Source: Ascidia mentula (taxonomy: Eukaryota; Chordata; Ascidiacea; Phlebobranchia; Ascidiidae). From it: a DNA stretch of 64,000 bases. The notes beneath the pieces are model-generated. The model was not told the DNA's origin, ran no database searches, and saw nothing but the letters and a program-made list of their open reading frames with translations. Shown in pieces: positions 21,185-31,299 of the stretch. Positions within the stretch are counted from its first letter, which is position 1, and every line of letters begins with the position of its first letter. Position numbers and translations under genes: made by a program. The stretch lies in NCBI GenBank assembly GCA_947561715.1, contig OX387200.1, positions 18,664,501 through 18,728,500 of the forward strand. The letters run 5' to 3'.

Positions 21185-22731
21185 CTCGTCTCGGTCAACG
21201 AAATTTACCCGTGGATGGGTACTGCGCAGAATTCAAGAAAGTTTTTCAATTTCACGGCTGCTTTTTTCATGGCTGTGATCGCTGTGGTGTCCATTTCGAT
21301 GACCTCAAAAAAGCTACAAAAGCCCGTGAAAAGACAGCTGAACAAACAGCATACCTCGGTAGTCTTGGATACGAGGTTGTTGAAATGTGGGAATGTGATT
21401 GGTATGCTTTGCAAAAGAACAATCAGCGAGTGCGTGATTTTGTTAGATCTCACCCAGTTCCCAGGTTCCACATCCCAAAAAATAGAAACTTTTTCACCAT
21501 GCGAGAAGCATCGCGGAAAGGTGACTTGTTCGGGCTAGTGGAGTGTGACATCATTGTTCCACCTGAAAAAAGAGAATATTTCAAGGAATTAAGCCCTGTG
21601 TTTAAAAATATAGATGTATCCAGAGCTGATATTGGACAGTATATGCGTGGACATGCAGAGAAGTACGGTGTTTTGAAAACTAAACGAAGGTGCTTAATAG
21701 GGAGCATGATGGGAAAAAAATCTTGCTTGCCACCCCTGTTCTGAGGTGGTACTTGGAACATGGACTTGTTTTGGAACACATATATCAAGTGATTTGCTTT
21801 GATCCTAAGCCCTGCTTCAAAACCTTTGGTGATGAAGTTACTGCAGCACGACGTTTGGGTGATGTCAACCCTGACAACAAAATTATTGGAGACTTGCTTA
21901 AACTTTTAGGTAATTTTTTTAAACTTTTTTTTTTCGATTTTTTGAAATTTATTTATTGTTAAGTGTACTTTATTTCCAGGTAATAGCTCCTACGGCAAGA
22001 TGCTAACGAACAAAAAGCTTCAACGTGATATCTTCTACCAGGAAGCTAAAGATGCTCGGATGTCAGTTAATAACCCGAGGTTCCAGCACTTGGAGGAAAT
22101 CAATGATGACCTGTATGAAGTCAAGATGAAAAAGCGTCGGATCAACCAAAATTTACCAGTGCACATTGGATTTTTCGTTTACTACAGTTTCATTACGGCT
22201 TTTTCGATCGATTTGTCGACAGGGAAATGTATCAGCTGTGTCTCATGGACACAGATGGTTCGTCCCCAACTGTTGAAGGAGTTTTATGAAATTTATCACA
22301 TGTGGTTTCCATCTCCAGCATGCGACCTGCATCGCTCAGAATTTGTCAAGAGGCGTGTTTCGGGAAAAGAGTTTACCCAATTGGAATGCTGTCAGAGGCG
22401 AGAGCGTGATGACCTACGCACCCCTGGGCTTTTTAAAGTTGAATGGAGTGGCACAGGTGTAATGGCTCTTACGGCCAAGACCTATTATTGCAAAGGAAGC
22501 ACCAACAAACAAACTCGCAAGGGGATCAACAAGAAGCAAAATCCACTGACGTTTCAAGCTTATCTCGAAGTGTTGAAAACGGGGGAAAGCGCGTCGGGTA
22601 CAAACACTGGCTTTCGCACTTTGAATCAAAGAGTTTACACGTATAAACAGACAAGAAGTGGGATCACTAATTTCTACGGCAAACGTAAAGTTCTTGCCGA
22701 CGGGGTTTCAACCGTCCCCCTCGACCTATAA
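21185..22731 (+). pseudogene. Polinton PolB 3' fragment (copy 2)
   Basis: Lacks the exonuclease domain and motif A. Contains LPVDGY, the intron (21910-21979), motif B, the out-of-frame motif C (22245-22256) and the C-terminal block. At the junction the frame is fused to unrelated codons from inverted ATPase sequence (MSITS at 21172), an artefact of the duplication. Confidence 0.85.
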
Positions 22732-23059
22732 GTGTTTCATTGTTTTCGTGCTTGTGTTGTATGTGCACTGCTTAATAATAATAATAAAGTGATCTGTTCG
22801 AAACCTAAGCTAATAAAGTAAGAAGAGAAGTGAGGCAGCCCAATTAGCATAACGTTAAAAAAAAACTGTTCTTGAACCTTCACTGTTCAGGTAGTGATTC
22901 ATCTTAAAAGGGTTGCGCCATCGCTGGTAAACCATTCATTGGGAGTGAGGCACAATGTGAGAGGTGAAGCAATCCCGAACAAGATGAGCGCTCATGTATT
23001 GCACAATTTGTTGGAATATTTTATGGCAGGTTTTGAACGGGATCACGTCATTTTGATTG

Positions 23060-23067
23060 TATATAAG
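23060..23067 (+). promoter_or_regulatory. TATA box before the small Polinton gene (copy 2)
   Basis: TATATAAG, duplicate of 14907-14914. Confidence 0.4.
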
Positions 23068-23120
23068 ACGGTATAGATACTTCATTCCTCATCAACGAAC
23101 AGAAGCAACCAACGGAGAAG

Positions 23121-23621
23121 ATGTCACTCAACATACGTATTGTTCCCGACACCGTCGATTAAACCAGACAGCAAAGCGCTACACAGCTGCTGACAGAGAT
23201 ATGCAGAAGTCGCCGACCTGCAGGTATGTCTTGACGAGGTTTTGCTTTTCTTCCGTTTCCTAATTTGTTTTTGGTTGCTGTAGGTACCAGACTTTGCTGT
23301 GCAACGTTGTATGTGAAGTTTAGAGGAGAATGTTTTGACCACGACGAACTCCGGAAACTGGCTCCTTCCCTGTTTCCAGAAACACCCTACGTGTTGCTAT
23401 TTCCCAAACCGTTTGCCGACGCCTTCAGTCGCGTGCAGGTGGTGTACTGGTCCACAGCAGACGCGGTGGAAGATTGTATCATCGCCGACCGAGTGAAGTA
23501 TATGGCAGTCGACGTGGCTGTCGATGGGATTGCATTAAGTTTTAAATCTAAATCTGTGTTTTCGCCCGCCGCGTATTTGAGACCAATAATAGAAAATGCC
23601 GATTCTTTTGAATTTTACTAA
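23121..23621 (+). pseudogene. Small Polinton gene of unknown function (copy 2)
   Basis: Same two exons and intron (23224-23283) and the same in-frame TAA (23160-23162) as at 14968-15468. Confidence 0.45.
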
Positions 23622-23853
23622 AGTCGCTCGCAGTTGATTGATTCGGTTGTTCGCGAACAAGTGCTTCAAGTGCAAGAAATTTTTATTCAAGACAAACATT
23701 CCGATGTTGGTGCTGCTTTTCTGTGTTTTCCACTTTCACAATAAGCCTTCCCTCTCTCTCCTCCTTCGGAGGAGAGCACTCACCAAAAAAAAGGGGGAAA
23801 CTCGACTTGTACATACCACTTTCGTTGTTGTTGCAAATTATTGTATTAAACGA

Positions 23854-24300
23854 TTACATGTTTGAAACGAACGCACAGACAGTTTGATCGTTCTCACGCA
23901 AGTCAGAAGAAAATGTATCGACTATACGAGACATAGAAAATCCACGTGCACGAAACAGTAAATAATACATACAATGAGGGCCGCAGGCAGATGAGAGGGG
24001 GTGCTGTACAATGCGACGGTTCCATTTCCATTGAGTGGCATTTCGGTTTGGAAAATTTACAAGCTCCTCGTGGATCGGGGCACGCCCGAACGTGTCATAA
24101 AACTCGCCCCGTCCTTCCCCATCAAAAAACATCGCAAGCCAATGCATTCCGGGTCTATTACTGGGATCAGTATTCACAATATATGCTTTGGGATAGGGGT
24201 GGTTCAACGTAGTGAGTTCATCCCGCGCATAGACACCATAAAACACGGATCCAATGGCTTGGTCACGAGATAAAATAGATGCGATTTGAAGTTCGTCCAT
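23854..24300 (-). CDS. Polinton adenain-type cysteine protease (copy 2)
   Basis: Identical translation to 15701-16147, with the same His (GMHW), acidic and Cys (ACGPHC) landmarks; intact. Confidence 0.85.
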   Translation of the reverse strand: MDELQIASILSRDQAIGSVFYGVYARDELTTLNHPYPKAYIVNTDPSNRPGMHWLAMFFDGEGRGEFYDTFGRAPIHEELVNFPNRNATQWKWNRRIVQHPLSSACGPHCMYYLLFRARGFSMSRIVDTFSSDLRENDQTVCAFVSNM

Positions 24301-25395
24301 TTAAAGCCGAGTAATCGAAAATTACGTTTTTGAATTTGTCAATCTCCAATACATTGTCATATTCCGCGTACACCAAGATATTTATAGTGTTCGCGAGAGC
24401 CGTGCCAAAGTGAACCTCCAAACGAATGTTACCGTGCTTAATCAAATCAAAGGTAGCCAGATCTGCCATATCAGGACTGAGGTCAAAGCAATAGAGTGTG
24501 AATCCCTGCCCATATTCGGAGAGTGATATTCCACTACCGGCGTTTTCAAAAAATGTTCCCATCCAAGTAAAAAGGCTAATGAAGCTCCTCGCATAATTTT
24601 TTGATGTGAAATTCGGTTGAAGCGCCTTTCCAGGCACGATTTTCCCGTCATGGTACAGAGCCAGGTAATTCACATCAAAGTGTTTAAAATTAAACGGATT
24701 TTTTGCATAAGCTCCATTAAATGCGTTGTTGTCAACAAACCCCACCACTACTCGCTTTGGGATCTGGCCACGCATAAATGTGTCATGTGTCGTGGAAAGG
24801 TTTCCACGTGGGACCGAGTACACTTGCACAGATGTCCTCGTGATTAGATAATTGGCAGTAGTCTTCTCCAATGCTTTTATATGTCCCATCAAAACAGGGG
24901 CACTCGGACGTACTTTACGAACATACAACCGAAAGTCTCAAACTTTCCTGCCGTATCTTTATGCCACATTGCCGCAGTTAATTGGGATTCTTTTGCATCA
25001 TTCCCGAAGCTTAAAAGGCTCTCGAGGTAAGCACGGTAGGGATACGTGTTACTAGCAGGTGTGACAACTTTGTTGTTTAAAGACAAGTCAACTTGATCCC
25101 AAAGAGCATGTAGCCAATAATTACAAGGACCAACGGCAGCGTCTGCGTCAATATTTGTCCCATCTGCCTTGGTTATGCGCGCTGTGCACAGAAGCATAGT
25201 ATTTGCTAGATCTATGTAATCTTCCCCTGTCCCAGAAACGGTAAATTCTATAGGGCCGGCATCACTCAATGTCGAAAGGGGCATAAATTCCACCCACTGG
25301 GAATGTTCGATGCTGACTTGTGTGGGTTTTAGCGCAAATAAATCAAGATCACTTTTCAAGCATTTTCCAGACTGTTGGTTAATGAGGCTGCCCAT
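24263..25395 (-). pseudogene. Polinton major capsid protein, split (copy 2)
   Basis: Same two-frame structure and same missing middle (junction about 24908-24928) as copy 1. Confidence 0.8.
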
Positions 25396-25396
25396 G

Positions 25397-25753
25397 TTAT
25401 GAAAATATATCCGCTTTCTTTCGTCTTGGGGAACGATTTTTCTTCGTCTTTTTTCTGCGTTTAGTTGCAGGTTCTCCGGGTGGGTGTGTAAAGGACCGTT
25501 GCGCAGAACGTAATAATGATTTTCCCGCCTCTCGTGAACGTTTTATAGCTGCTGCCCGTGGTGATTGCCCAGCCAGCATGTCACCGGCGAATTGGGCACC
25601 TGATTTAATCACTTCTTTTCCGATACGGCTTGCGCCCGATTTAAGTAGCGGTAGTACAGCCCTACCAAGACTCGCAAACACACTACCCAATCCGTGGCCA
25701 CGTTGTGAAACTGCTCCACTGAAAAAAGGCATTCCATGACCAGCTTGGGCCAC
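25397..25753 (-). CDS. Polinton basic pVI-like/core protein (copy 2)
   Basis: Identical to 17244-17600, again without an ATG at the conserved N-terminus. Confidence 0.55.
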   Translation of the reverse strand: MAQAGHGMPFFSGAVSQRGHGLGSVFASLGRAVLPLLKSGASRIGKEVIKSGAQFAGDMLAGQSPRAAAIKRSREAGKSLLRSAQRSFTHPPGEPATKRRKKTKKNRSPRRKKADIFS

Positions 25754-25826
25754 ATAGTAATTCTCATAGTCTTTAATATCGTTTTACACACAATATGGAG
25801 TGCCGCATTGACGCTGCATTTTCCGT

Positions 25827-26369
25827 CTAAATGTATAAGGGTGTTTTTCGAAAGTGAAGCGTAGCGATCACCCGACCGCTTTCAAAAGGAATCAAACCCC
25901 CGAATTCGTTTCTTAAACTTAGTTCTACACTCGTGATGGTACTTCCACGTAATGGTTGATACGATAGACGTGAGAACCTTTTAAACACTGTGTCCCCAGG
26001 CTCTCCTTGAGCTGGGATCGTATCGAGAAGGGGAACAAGTGAATCGCCCACTATACGCGGTTCAACGAGATCACAATAGACGAAAATGGTCGAAAATTCA
26101 TTCTCGAGAGTGCACCTTCCTTCGGTTGTGTGGCTTCCTTCGTAAAGGTGTGGAAGTGGAGTTGTTTGAAAGCCCAAAAGTTGCCCAAGGTCATCAGAGA
26201 GCGCCATTTGACATCCCCTAGGGAGGTTTATAGTGGTCAAACGCGTCACCGGATCAAATACAAATAAATTATTAATCACACCCCCACCGGGGTTAAAATC
26301 ATCGGTTTCTGATTCCTGAAGAAGTCGTTTAAATTCCTTGGTGCCTTCTGTTTTAACTAATTTTGTCAT
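25827..26369 (-). CDS. Polinton minor (penton-like) capsid protein (copy 2)
   Basis: Identical to 17674-18216. Confidence 0.65.
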   Translation of the reverse strand: MTKLVKTEGTKEFKRLLQESETDDFNPGGGVINNLFVFDPVTRLTTINLPRGCQMALSDDLGQLLGFQTTPLPHLYEGSHTTEGRCTLENEFSTIFVYCDLVEPRIVGDSLVPLLDTIPAQGEPGDTVFKRFSRLSYQPLRGSTITSVELSLRNEFGGLIPFESGRVIATLHFRKTPLYI

Positions 26370-26445
26370 TGTACTTGCAAGTTCCTTTCCCGATTTATAA
26401 AGCCGCTTGGAAGCGTCAACTTTTTAGTAGCTTCGGCCCCCACTC

Positions 26446-27694
26446 TCATGCTGGCAACAGATACCCAACCCCACTTGCCAGTAACGCTGTCCAAAGATTC
26501 GGGTTTGGGTGTCCCAACGTCAAATTCACAAGACTGGTGATGACTACAACAAAAATGAGAAACATCTGACAAAAAAACACAACTTCTTCACGAGGCAAAC
26601 TTCGCCCACACCACACCCAATCTCCTCCTGAAGTCATTGACACGCTGTAATGTACGACGTCCTCTGCGTTGAGCCACGAATTAAAACTATCGGGGTAGTC
26701 GACCCATTTTATAAGCCATTGCTCTACCCCGTGCCTTTTTCGCTTTTTCAATATCTTCTCAATGTTATAAAGGTCCTTTTCCACACTTTGGAGTTCCTCA
26801 TCATAAAACGACCCTTCTATCGGTTCACGATTATAATCGACTAGAGAATAGGTATGGGGATTGGTTTGGCGCCGGGATTTTACAAAAAAACACTTCTTCC
26901 GTCCAGTTTGGTAAGTAACCTTTTTTAAACTTTGTACGGGTAACTGCGATTCTAACTGGGGAACCCACTGCAAACTTCCAGGACATAGGTGGATGCGATA
27001 TATCGCCGTATAAATTTTCCCAGACAGTATCCTGATTATCTCGTTTTACCGACGAGGGAGTAGTTCGAATGCTGCGGTGATAGCTGTTGTTGTAGCTTTC
27101 TACTACATCATCTAGCACGTCAATATATTTCGATGTCTGGGCATACGTGAAGTACCGCCATAAACGCTCCTTCAAGGTCCGATTAAATCGCTCAACAATG
27201 GAGGCTTTTGTTTCGTCATTGTACGTCGTAAAAAAATGAATACCGTGATTTTGCAACCAATTTTGAAAAAGTTTATTCACAAACTCTTTGCCACGATCTG
27301 TCTGTAATTTCTGCGGTTGGCGGTCCCCATCTTGCAAGATTTTTTCGAAAGCTCGCACAAGACTTGGCCCCGTTTTTTGTTTTATTGGGACAACCCACGC
27401 ATACTTTGAAAACACATCAATAACGGTAAGTAAGTATTTGAACCCATTGTTGTAACGACTTAGTTTCACCAAATCAGCCTGCCACTGAAAATCAATACCT
27501 CCGACTACAACACGAAGACGGTTAAAATTTCGACGTAGAGGTTTGTGGAGTGTGTAAGTGTCCTGCTTTCGCAGCCGATCTTTTACTTCAACTCTTTTTC
27601 GTTTTGAAGCACGGGCGAGGCGCTTCACGCCCCCGAGACTTCCTGGTTGCAAGGGAGAATAATATTCCTCAGAAAACTTTACAGATTTACCCAT
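26446..27694 (-). pseudogene. Polinton integrase with chromodomain, one frameshift (copy 2)
   Basis: Identical to 18293-19541; the T7 run that breaks the frame is at 26884-26890. Confidence 0.85.
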
Positions 27695-28356
27695 TGCTTT
27701 GCAAATCGTCTATTCTGCACCGGTGGCGGTTTAGATCCAACTGGGCGCTGGCCTGGCGCGGGTCTTGTATTTGTATACCCAAGCAATGACTTTGGTGCAT
27801 TTGCTTTTTTCAATGCCGACTGGAAATCAGTCCATCCGATAGGCGTCGTTGACGTCGATCCGCGGCGTCGCACAGCATTGTGAATCAGATCCTCAATGTT
27901 GCTTTCCTTAACAACTTCGCCTTTAACCGAAAGCTCTCCTGTCGAGTTGAAATCAATTTCTGGACTTTCCTTGATAATATCAATGACTCGCTTTGCTTTG
28001 TATTTAAACGTCTTCGGCATAGAATCAATTACACGACTTTCGACAACATTTTTCTTTGTTTCCTCAACTTCTCCAGCCACAGTTTTTCCTCGGGCTTCTT
28101 CGGTAACCGTCAACTTAAGTGGTTTATTCACAAGGGTGTCCTTATAAAATTGATATCGTTGAAGTGCCTGGTTGTAAAGTTTTACTTTGTCTTCCATCGT
28201 CCCAGGCTCGTTTATGATGTCCTTCATTTTCCGATCGAGTGTGGTTAATGCGTTTTCAACAGGCGTCGTTTGTGAAGGTGTGTTTCCCTGTAGACTTTTC
28301 AAAATACGAGGGTCCACCAAAGCGAATTTTTGAACACTTTCCATTTCACTTCCCAC
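27679..28356 (-). CDS. Conserved Polinton protein of unknown function (copy 2)
   Basis: Identical to 19526-20203. Confidence 0.55.
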   Translation of the reverse strand: MGSEMESVQKFALVDPRILKSLQGNTPSQTTPVENALTTLDRKMKDIINEPGTMEDKVKLYNQALQRYQFYKDTLVNKPLKLTVTEEARGKTVAGEVEETKKNVVESRVIDSMPKTFKYKAKRVIDIIKESPEIDFNSTGELSVKGEVVKESNIEDLIHNAVRRRGSTSTTPIGWTDFQSALKKANAPKSLLGYTNTRPAPGQRPVGSKPPPVQNRRFAKQWVNL

Positions 28357-28726
28357 CAGACAAAAGACTAGTGACGGCGGGTATTATGCTGCCAATCAAC
28401 GGAGCTAACAACGCTGATAAAAATCCTCCACGTTGTACAATCTGACGTTTTCGTTTTGCAGGAGTTGACTTTTTTCCAAGTTCACGGATGCCGTTTTTAT
28501 ATCTGCAAAGTTTGGCTCGTTCCGTGGGTGTCAATGTTACGTTCCCCTTCAAAACGTTGTATGCACATTCGCAAATGCACTGGATTAATTCACGATCAGC
28601 GACTTTTATAATCGACCGAGCAAGCTTGGGTTTGGCTTTAGCGAGCGTCGTAAGAACTGGAGCTTGGTCATGTAGTCGCCTTGACATGCTACAGAGATTT
28701 TGGTACGTACACAATCTGGGTTTCAC
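28346..28726 (-). CDS. Conserved pX-like Polinton protein (copy 2)
   Basis: Identical to 20193-20573. Confidence 0.5.
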   Translation of the reverse strand: MKPRLCTYQNLCSMSRRLHDQAPVLTTLAKAKPKLARSIIKVADRELIQCICECAYNVLKGNVTLTPTERAKLCRYKNGIRELGKKSTPAKRKRQIVQRGGFLSALLAPLIGSIIPAVTSLLSGGK

Positions 28727-29429
28727 CGCGAAAAATGTTGGTTCTTAAACGAAATTTTTCTGCTGTGCTCTGCTTGAAGTCAAAAAGCAAATAACCGTGT
28801 GGACGAGAGGTCGCGTCACTATATGATTCCTGAACGGCACGCGTCCGCCCTGGTTGAACTTGCTTGGCAAGATGAGTTATTTGAGATGCGTCACTTGGAT
28901 TTTTAAAAACAACGAGGTAATGCGCGTTCAAGCTGATAGTGCGTTGCATCCTTTCCTTTGTGAAATAAATTCTGAACAATGTATATCACACTTATATTTT
29001 TGTGGTGGCTCCCTTTTGTAAAAAGATTGGTCACGCTTTCGTCGCATTCACTCATTAAATCATCAATAATCAAAAGTGTTCTCTTTGACGAATCAAAATC
29101 AGTTGCCAATCCCCGAACAAATTCCACACCGTTAATCCCTTCGTACGCCCCTTGCCACTCGCCGTAACACCATACAATGTATGATAAGGCCAAAATCCAT
29201 ATTTGAACGAATCTATACGTTTTCTCTCTTCAGCCATATTAACATTTGTAGGGTCCAAACAAGGATAATTCCTCGTCCCCTCGACCAATCCACCCGGGGC
29301 GCATATGACCGAGGTTAAAGAGTATTGAGCATCACTTCTATCTCTTCGTCCAAAGAGAGAACGACCAGTAAGAAATGACATATTTCTATTCAACTCAGAA
29401 GTGAACAAACCGAAAGCCTTCACAGTCAC
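28689..29429 (-). pseudogene. Polinton packaging ATPase with its native 5' end (copy 2)
   Basis: Same fragments as copy 1 plus the true upstream sequence to 29429, next to the inward TATA box of the right inverted repeat (29434-29441). Walker B (IIDDL) is clear; the segment SVICAPGG in the upstream frame may be the remains of a Walker A loop, but no intact GxxGxGK[ST] is present. The string GVTASGKG that looks like a P-loop is a frame artefact (see rejected items). The gene spans three frames and cannot give one product as read. Confidence 0.7.
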
Positions 29430-29735
29430 AACTCTTTTATACCATCTAGTGACCAGTGCTCATTCATAAAACTTCTCACTTGGGTTTACGTCCTTACTCG
29501 ACCAACTCATTCAACAAATGAACCACTCTAAGTTATTTTTCATACAATATGTGACCAAGCCCACATAAGTGAACAGTGCCCGATCCCACATAAGTGAAGA
29601 GTGCGCGATCTCAGACCAAGTGAAGAGTGCCCGATCTCAAACCAAGTGAGGAGTGCCCGATCTCAAACCAAGTGAAGAGTGCCCGATCCCTAATAAGTGA
29701 AGAGTGCCCATGCTACTGGGCTCATTATTACTACT
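29390..29735 (-). repeat. Right terminal inverted repeat of the Polinton
   Basis: Inverse of 7520-7894, with about six internal 26-bp units against about seven on the left. Confidence 0.9.
29434..29441 (-). promoter_or_regulatory. Inward-facing TATA box in the right inverted repeat
   Basis: TATAAAAG on the - strand, mirror of 7840-7847, just before the ATPase frame; likely promoter of the structural-gene unit. Confidence 0.45.
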
Positions 29736-29741
29736 CCCGTA
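29736..29741. repeat. Right target-site duplication of the Polinton (CCCGTA)
   Basis: Directly follows the element's terminal ACTACT; pairs with 7514-7519. Confidence 0.95.
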
Positions 29742-29767
29742 ATTTAATTCATTCCATGGTCTTCCAG

Positions 29768-30709
29768 ATTACCGAAGTGGTGATCGGGATCATGTGCACC
29801 ACAATTGGGTTGATGCTGATGGTGGATTCGAAAACGGCGAGAAACGTGAAGTTGAGGAGGTATTCTAGTTACGCTACGCTGGTGACGTACAACAATTACT
29901 TTGAAGGAGTCTGGTGCGGACTTTGGGTCGGTGAAAACTTTTTTAAACTTTAATAACAAAATCAATTGCGGTTCTATTGTTTCATTCAAGATTTTGGCCA
30001 CTGGTGTGATGGGCGTAATATGCGGTAAGAAGACTGTCACTCCTTGTATGGTAGGTTTATGTCTACGGTCTGCGCAATATAATAAATAAATGTATAGTAA
30101 CAAAGTAATAAATGTAGACCTGTAGTGAAAAATTTAGATGAAAGACGGTTACACGAATGACATTTATTTGTCTAGATAAACACTCACATGGGTCTTTCAA
30201 TTGCCGCATCAGTATTTTCCTTCATTCTTGTATGCTTTTCACTTGGCCTTGTCTTCGTATATGGAAGTGTAAGTCGGAAAATATTAAACTTGTTTGACAA
30301 AAAAAACTAAATTTTATTTCCTTTTGAAATGGCGTTTACAAATTTACAACTTGCAGACTTATCCGTTTGGAGTTGCCATGGAAGGTATGTTATGTGCTTT
30401 GAGTTTTGTGGCAATGGGTGTTTGTATCACAAGCGCCAAGTACTGTTGCCAAGCAACAGAAGCGGCTGGTTTGGGTCCTGGATGTTGTGGGGGAACATGC
30501 AGCAAGGAGGTAAATAAAATTTAAGAAATTAAAATTATTTTTTACTGACTACAATCGTAACAATATTGTGGGCTACTTTTTATAAAGACTTAAAGCCTTG
30601 GCTTATACTTGCATGCATGTTTGATATGCATCAACTTTTGACTTTTATGTTACAATAACGTGATTTTCTTAGGCTATTGAAGTGAAGGGTGCAAGTGGAC
30701 AGACAAACG
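29768..30709 (+). CDS. MS4A-like unit 2, exons 2-6
   Basis: Exons 29768 to about 29926, 29991-30050, 30176-30268, 30357-30509 and 30673-30709, all open and nearly identical to unit 1. Differences include RN for RY after KTA in exon 2, YPFG for YPFV at the start of exon 5, AKY for AKF before CCQ, and EVKG for EVEG in exon 6. The exon-4 acceptor TTTGTCTAG|ATAAAC is the unoccupied counterpart of the hAT-like insertion in unit 3. No terminal exon in this unit. Confidence 0.6.
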
Positions 30710-31055
30710 GTAAACTACATTCGATGCTCAACATTATTCCTAAATAAACACAGTTATTAGCAGCCAAACTTGTATTTAAAACATGTATTTACATATTATT
30801 ATGCACTGCAAAATCTCGTAGCGAGTAGCCTACTCCCGGGCATAATATAGGTTTATAGTGTTTATTAGAAGTTCGATTAGCATATAGGCCTACACCACTT
30901 ACAATAACAACAATGGTTTAATAATAAACAATATGGTCCTTCTTTGTTTCCACCAAGACTCATTCCTTCTGGAAGGTTGTATATTAATTATATGAGTAAT
31001 CGGTGATCAATTTGTTCAGTGGTTATGTATACAATGTGAATACATGCATTATGGG

Positions 31056-31065
31056 GTATATATAA
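31056..31065 (+). promoter_or_regulatory. TATA box of MS4A-like unit 3
   Basis: GTATATATAA, same position as in units 1 and 2. Confidence 0.45.
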
Positions 31066-31299
31066 CGGACATACAAAGGCTGGATACTGCTGGTGTTAGT
31101 CCGAGCGAGTGATTTTGCAACTAAGGCTTCAACGGTTGCTGTGAGAGTTTTTGAGTAGAAACCTTGGTTTTTCTCACCATAAAGTTTTAATGTAAGGAAA
31201 ACAACTACACCTAACCTTTGGCAGGAACGTACAGCGTTGGTTCGCACTACCAACTTTGACATTTTCTGGTAGTTTTAAGTTGGTAGGCACCTTGTGAAC

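Larger units (their letters stand above)
21185..29337. repeat. 8,153-bp direct duplication inside the Polinton, copy 2
   Basis: Second member of the pair starting at 13032. It begins inside PolB with no 5' half and runs to the ATPase N-terminal region, after which the unique right end of the element follows. All frameshifts and stops described in copy 1 recur unchanged. Confidence 0.97.
7520..29735. mobile_element. Polinton/Maverick, inserted in intron 1 of MS4A-like unit 2
   Basis: The element starts AGTAGTAATAATGAGCCC and ends with its inverse, flanked by the 6-bp duplication CCCGTA, the length usual for Polintons. It encodes the full family set: protein-primed family-B polymerase, retroviral-type integrase with chromodomain, adenain-type cysteine protease, packaging ATPase, major (double jelly-roll) and minor capsid proteins, and small conserved proteins. 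The + strand genes start at the left end and the - strand genes at the right end, so they converge. The 22,216-bp span contains an exact-looking head-to-tail duplication of 8,153 bp (13032-21184 and 21185-29337); without it the element would be 14,063 bp. PolB, the major capsid gene, integrase and ATPase all carry frameshifts or deletions, so the copy appears unable to move or form particles by itself. Confidence 0.95.

Noticed and set aside
29140..29195. P-loop-like GVTASGKG in a - strand frame, as an ATPase Walker A motif
   Set aside because: The same bases in the neighbouring frame encode YIVWCYGEWQ, the conserved block of the Polinton ATPase, so the P-loop look is a frame artefact.
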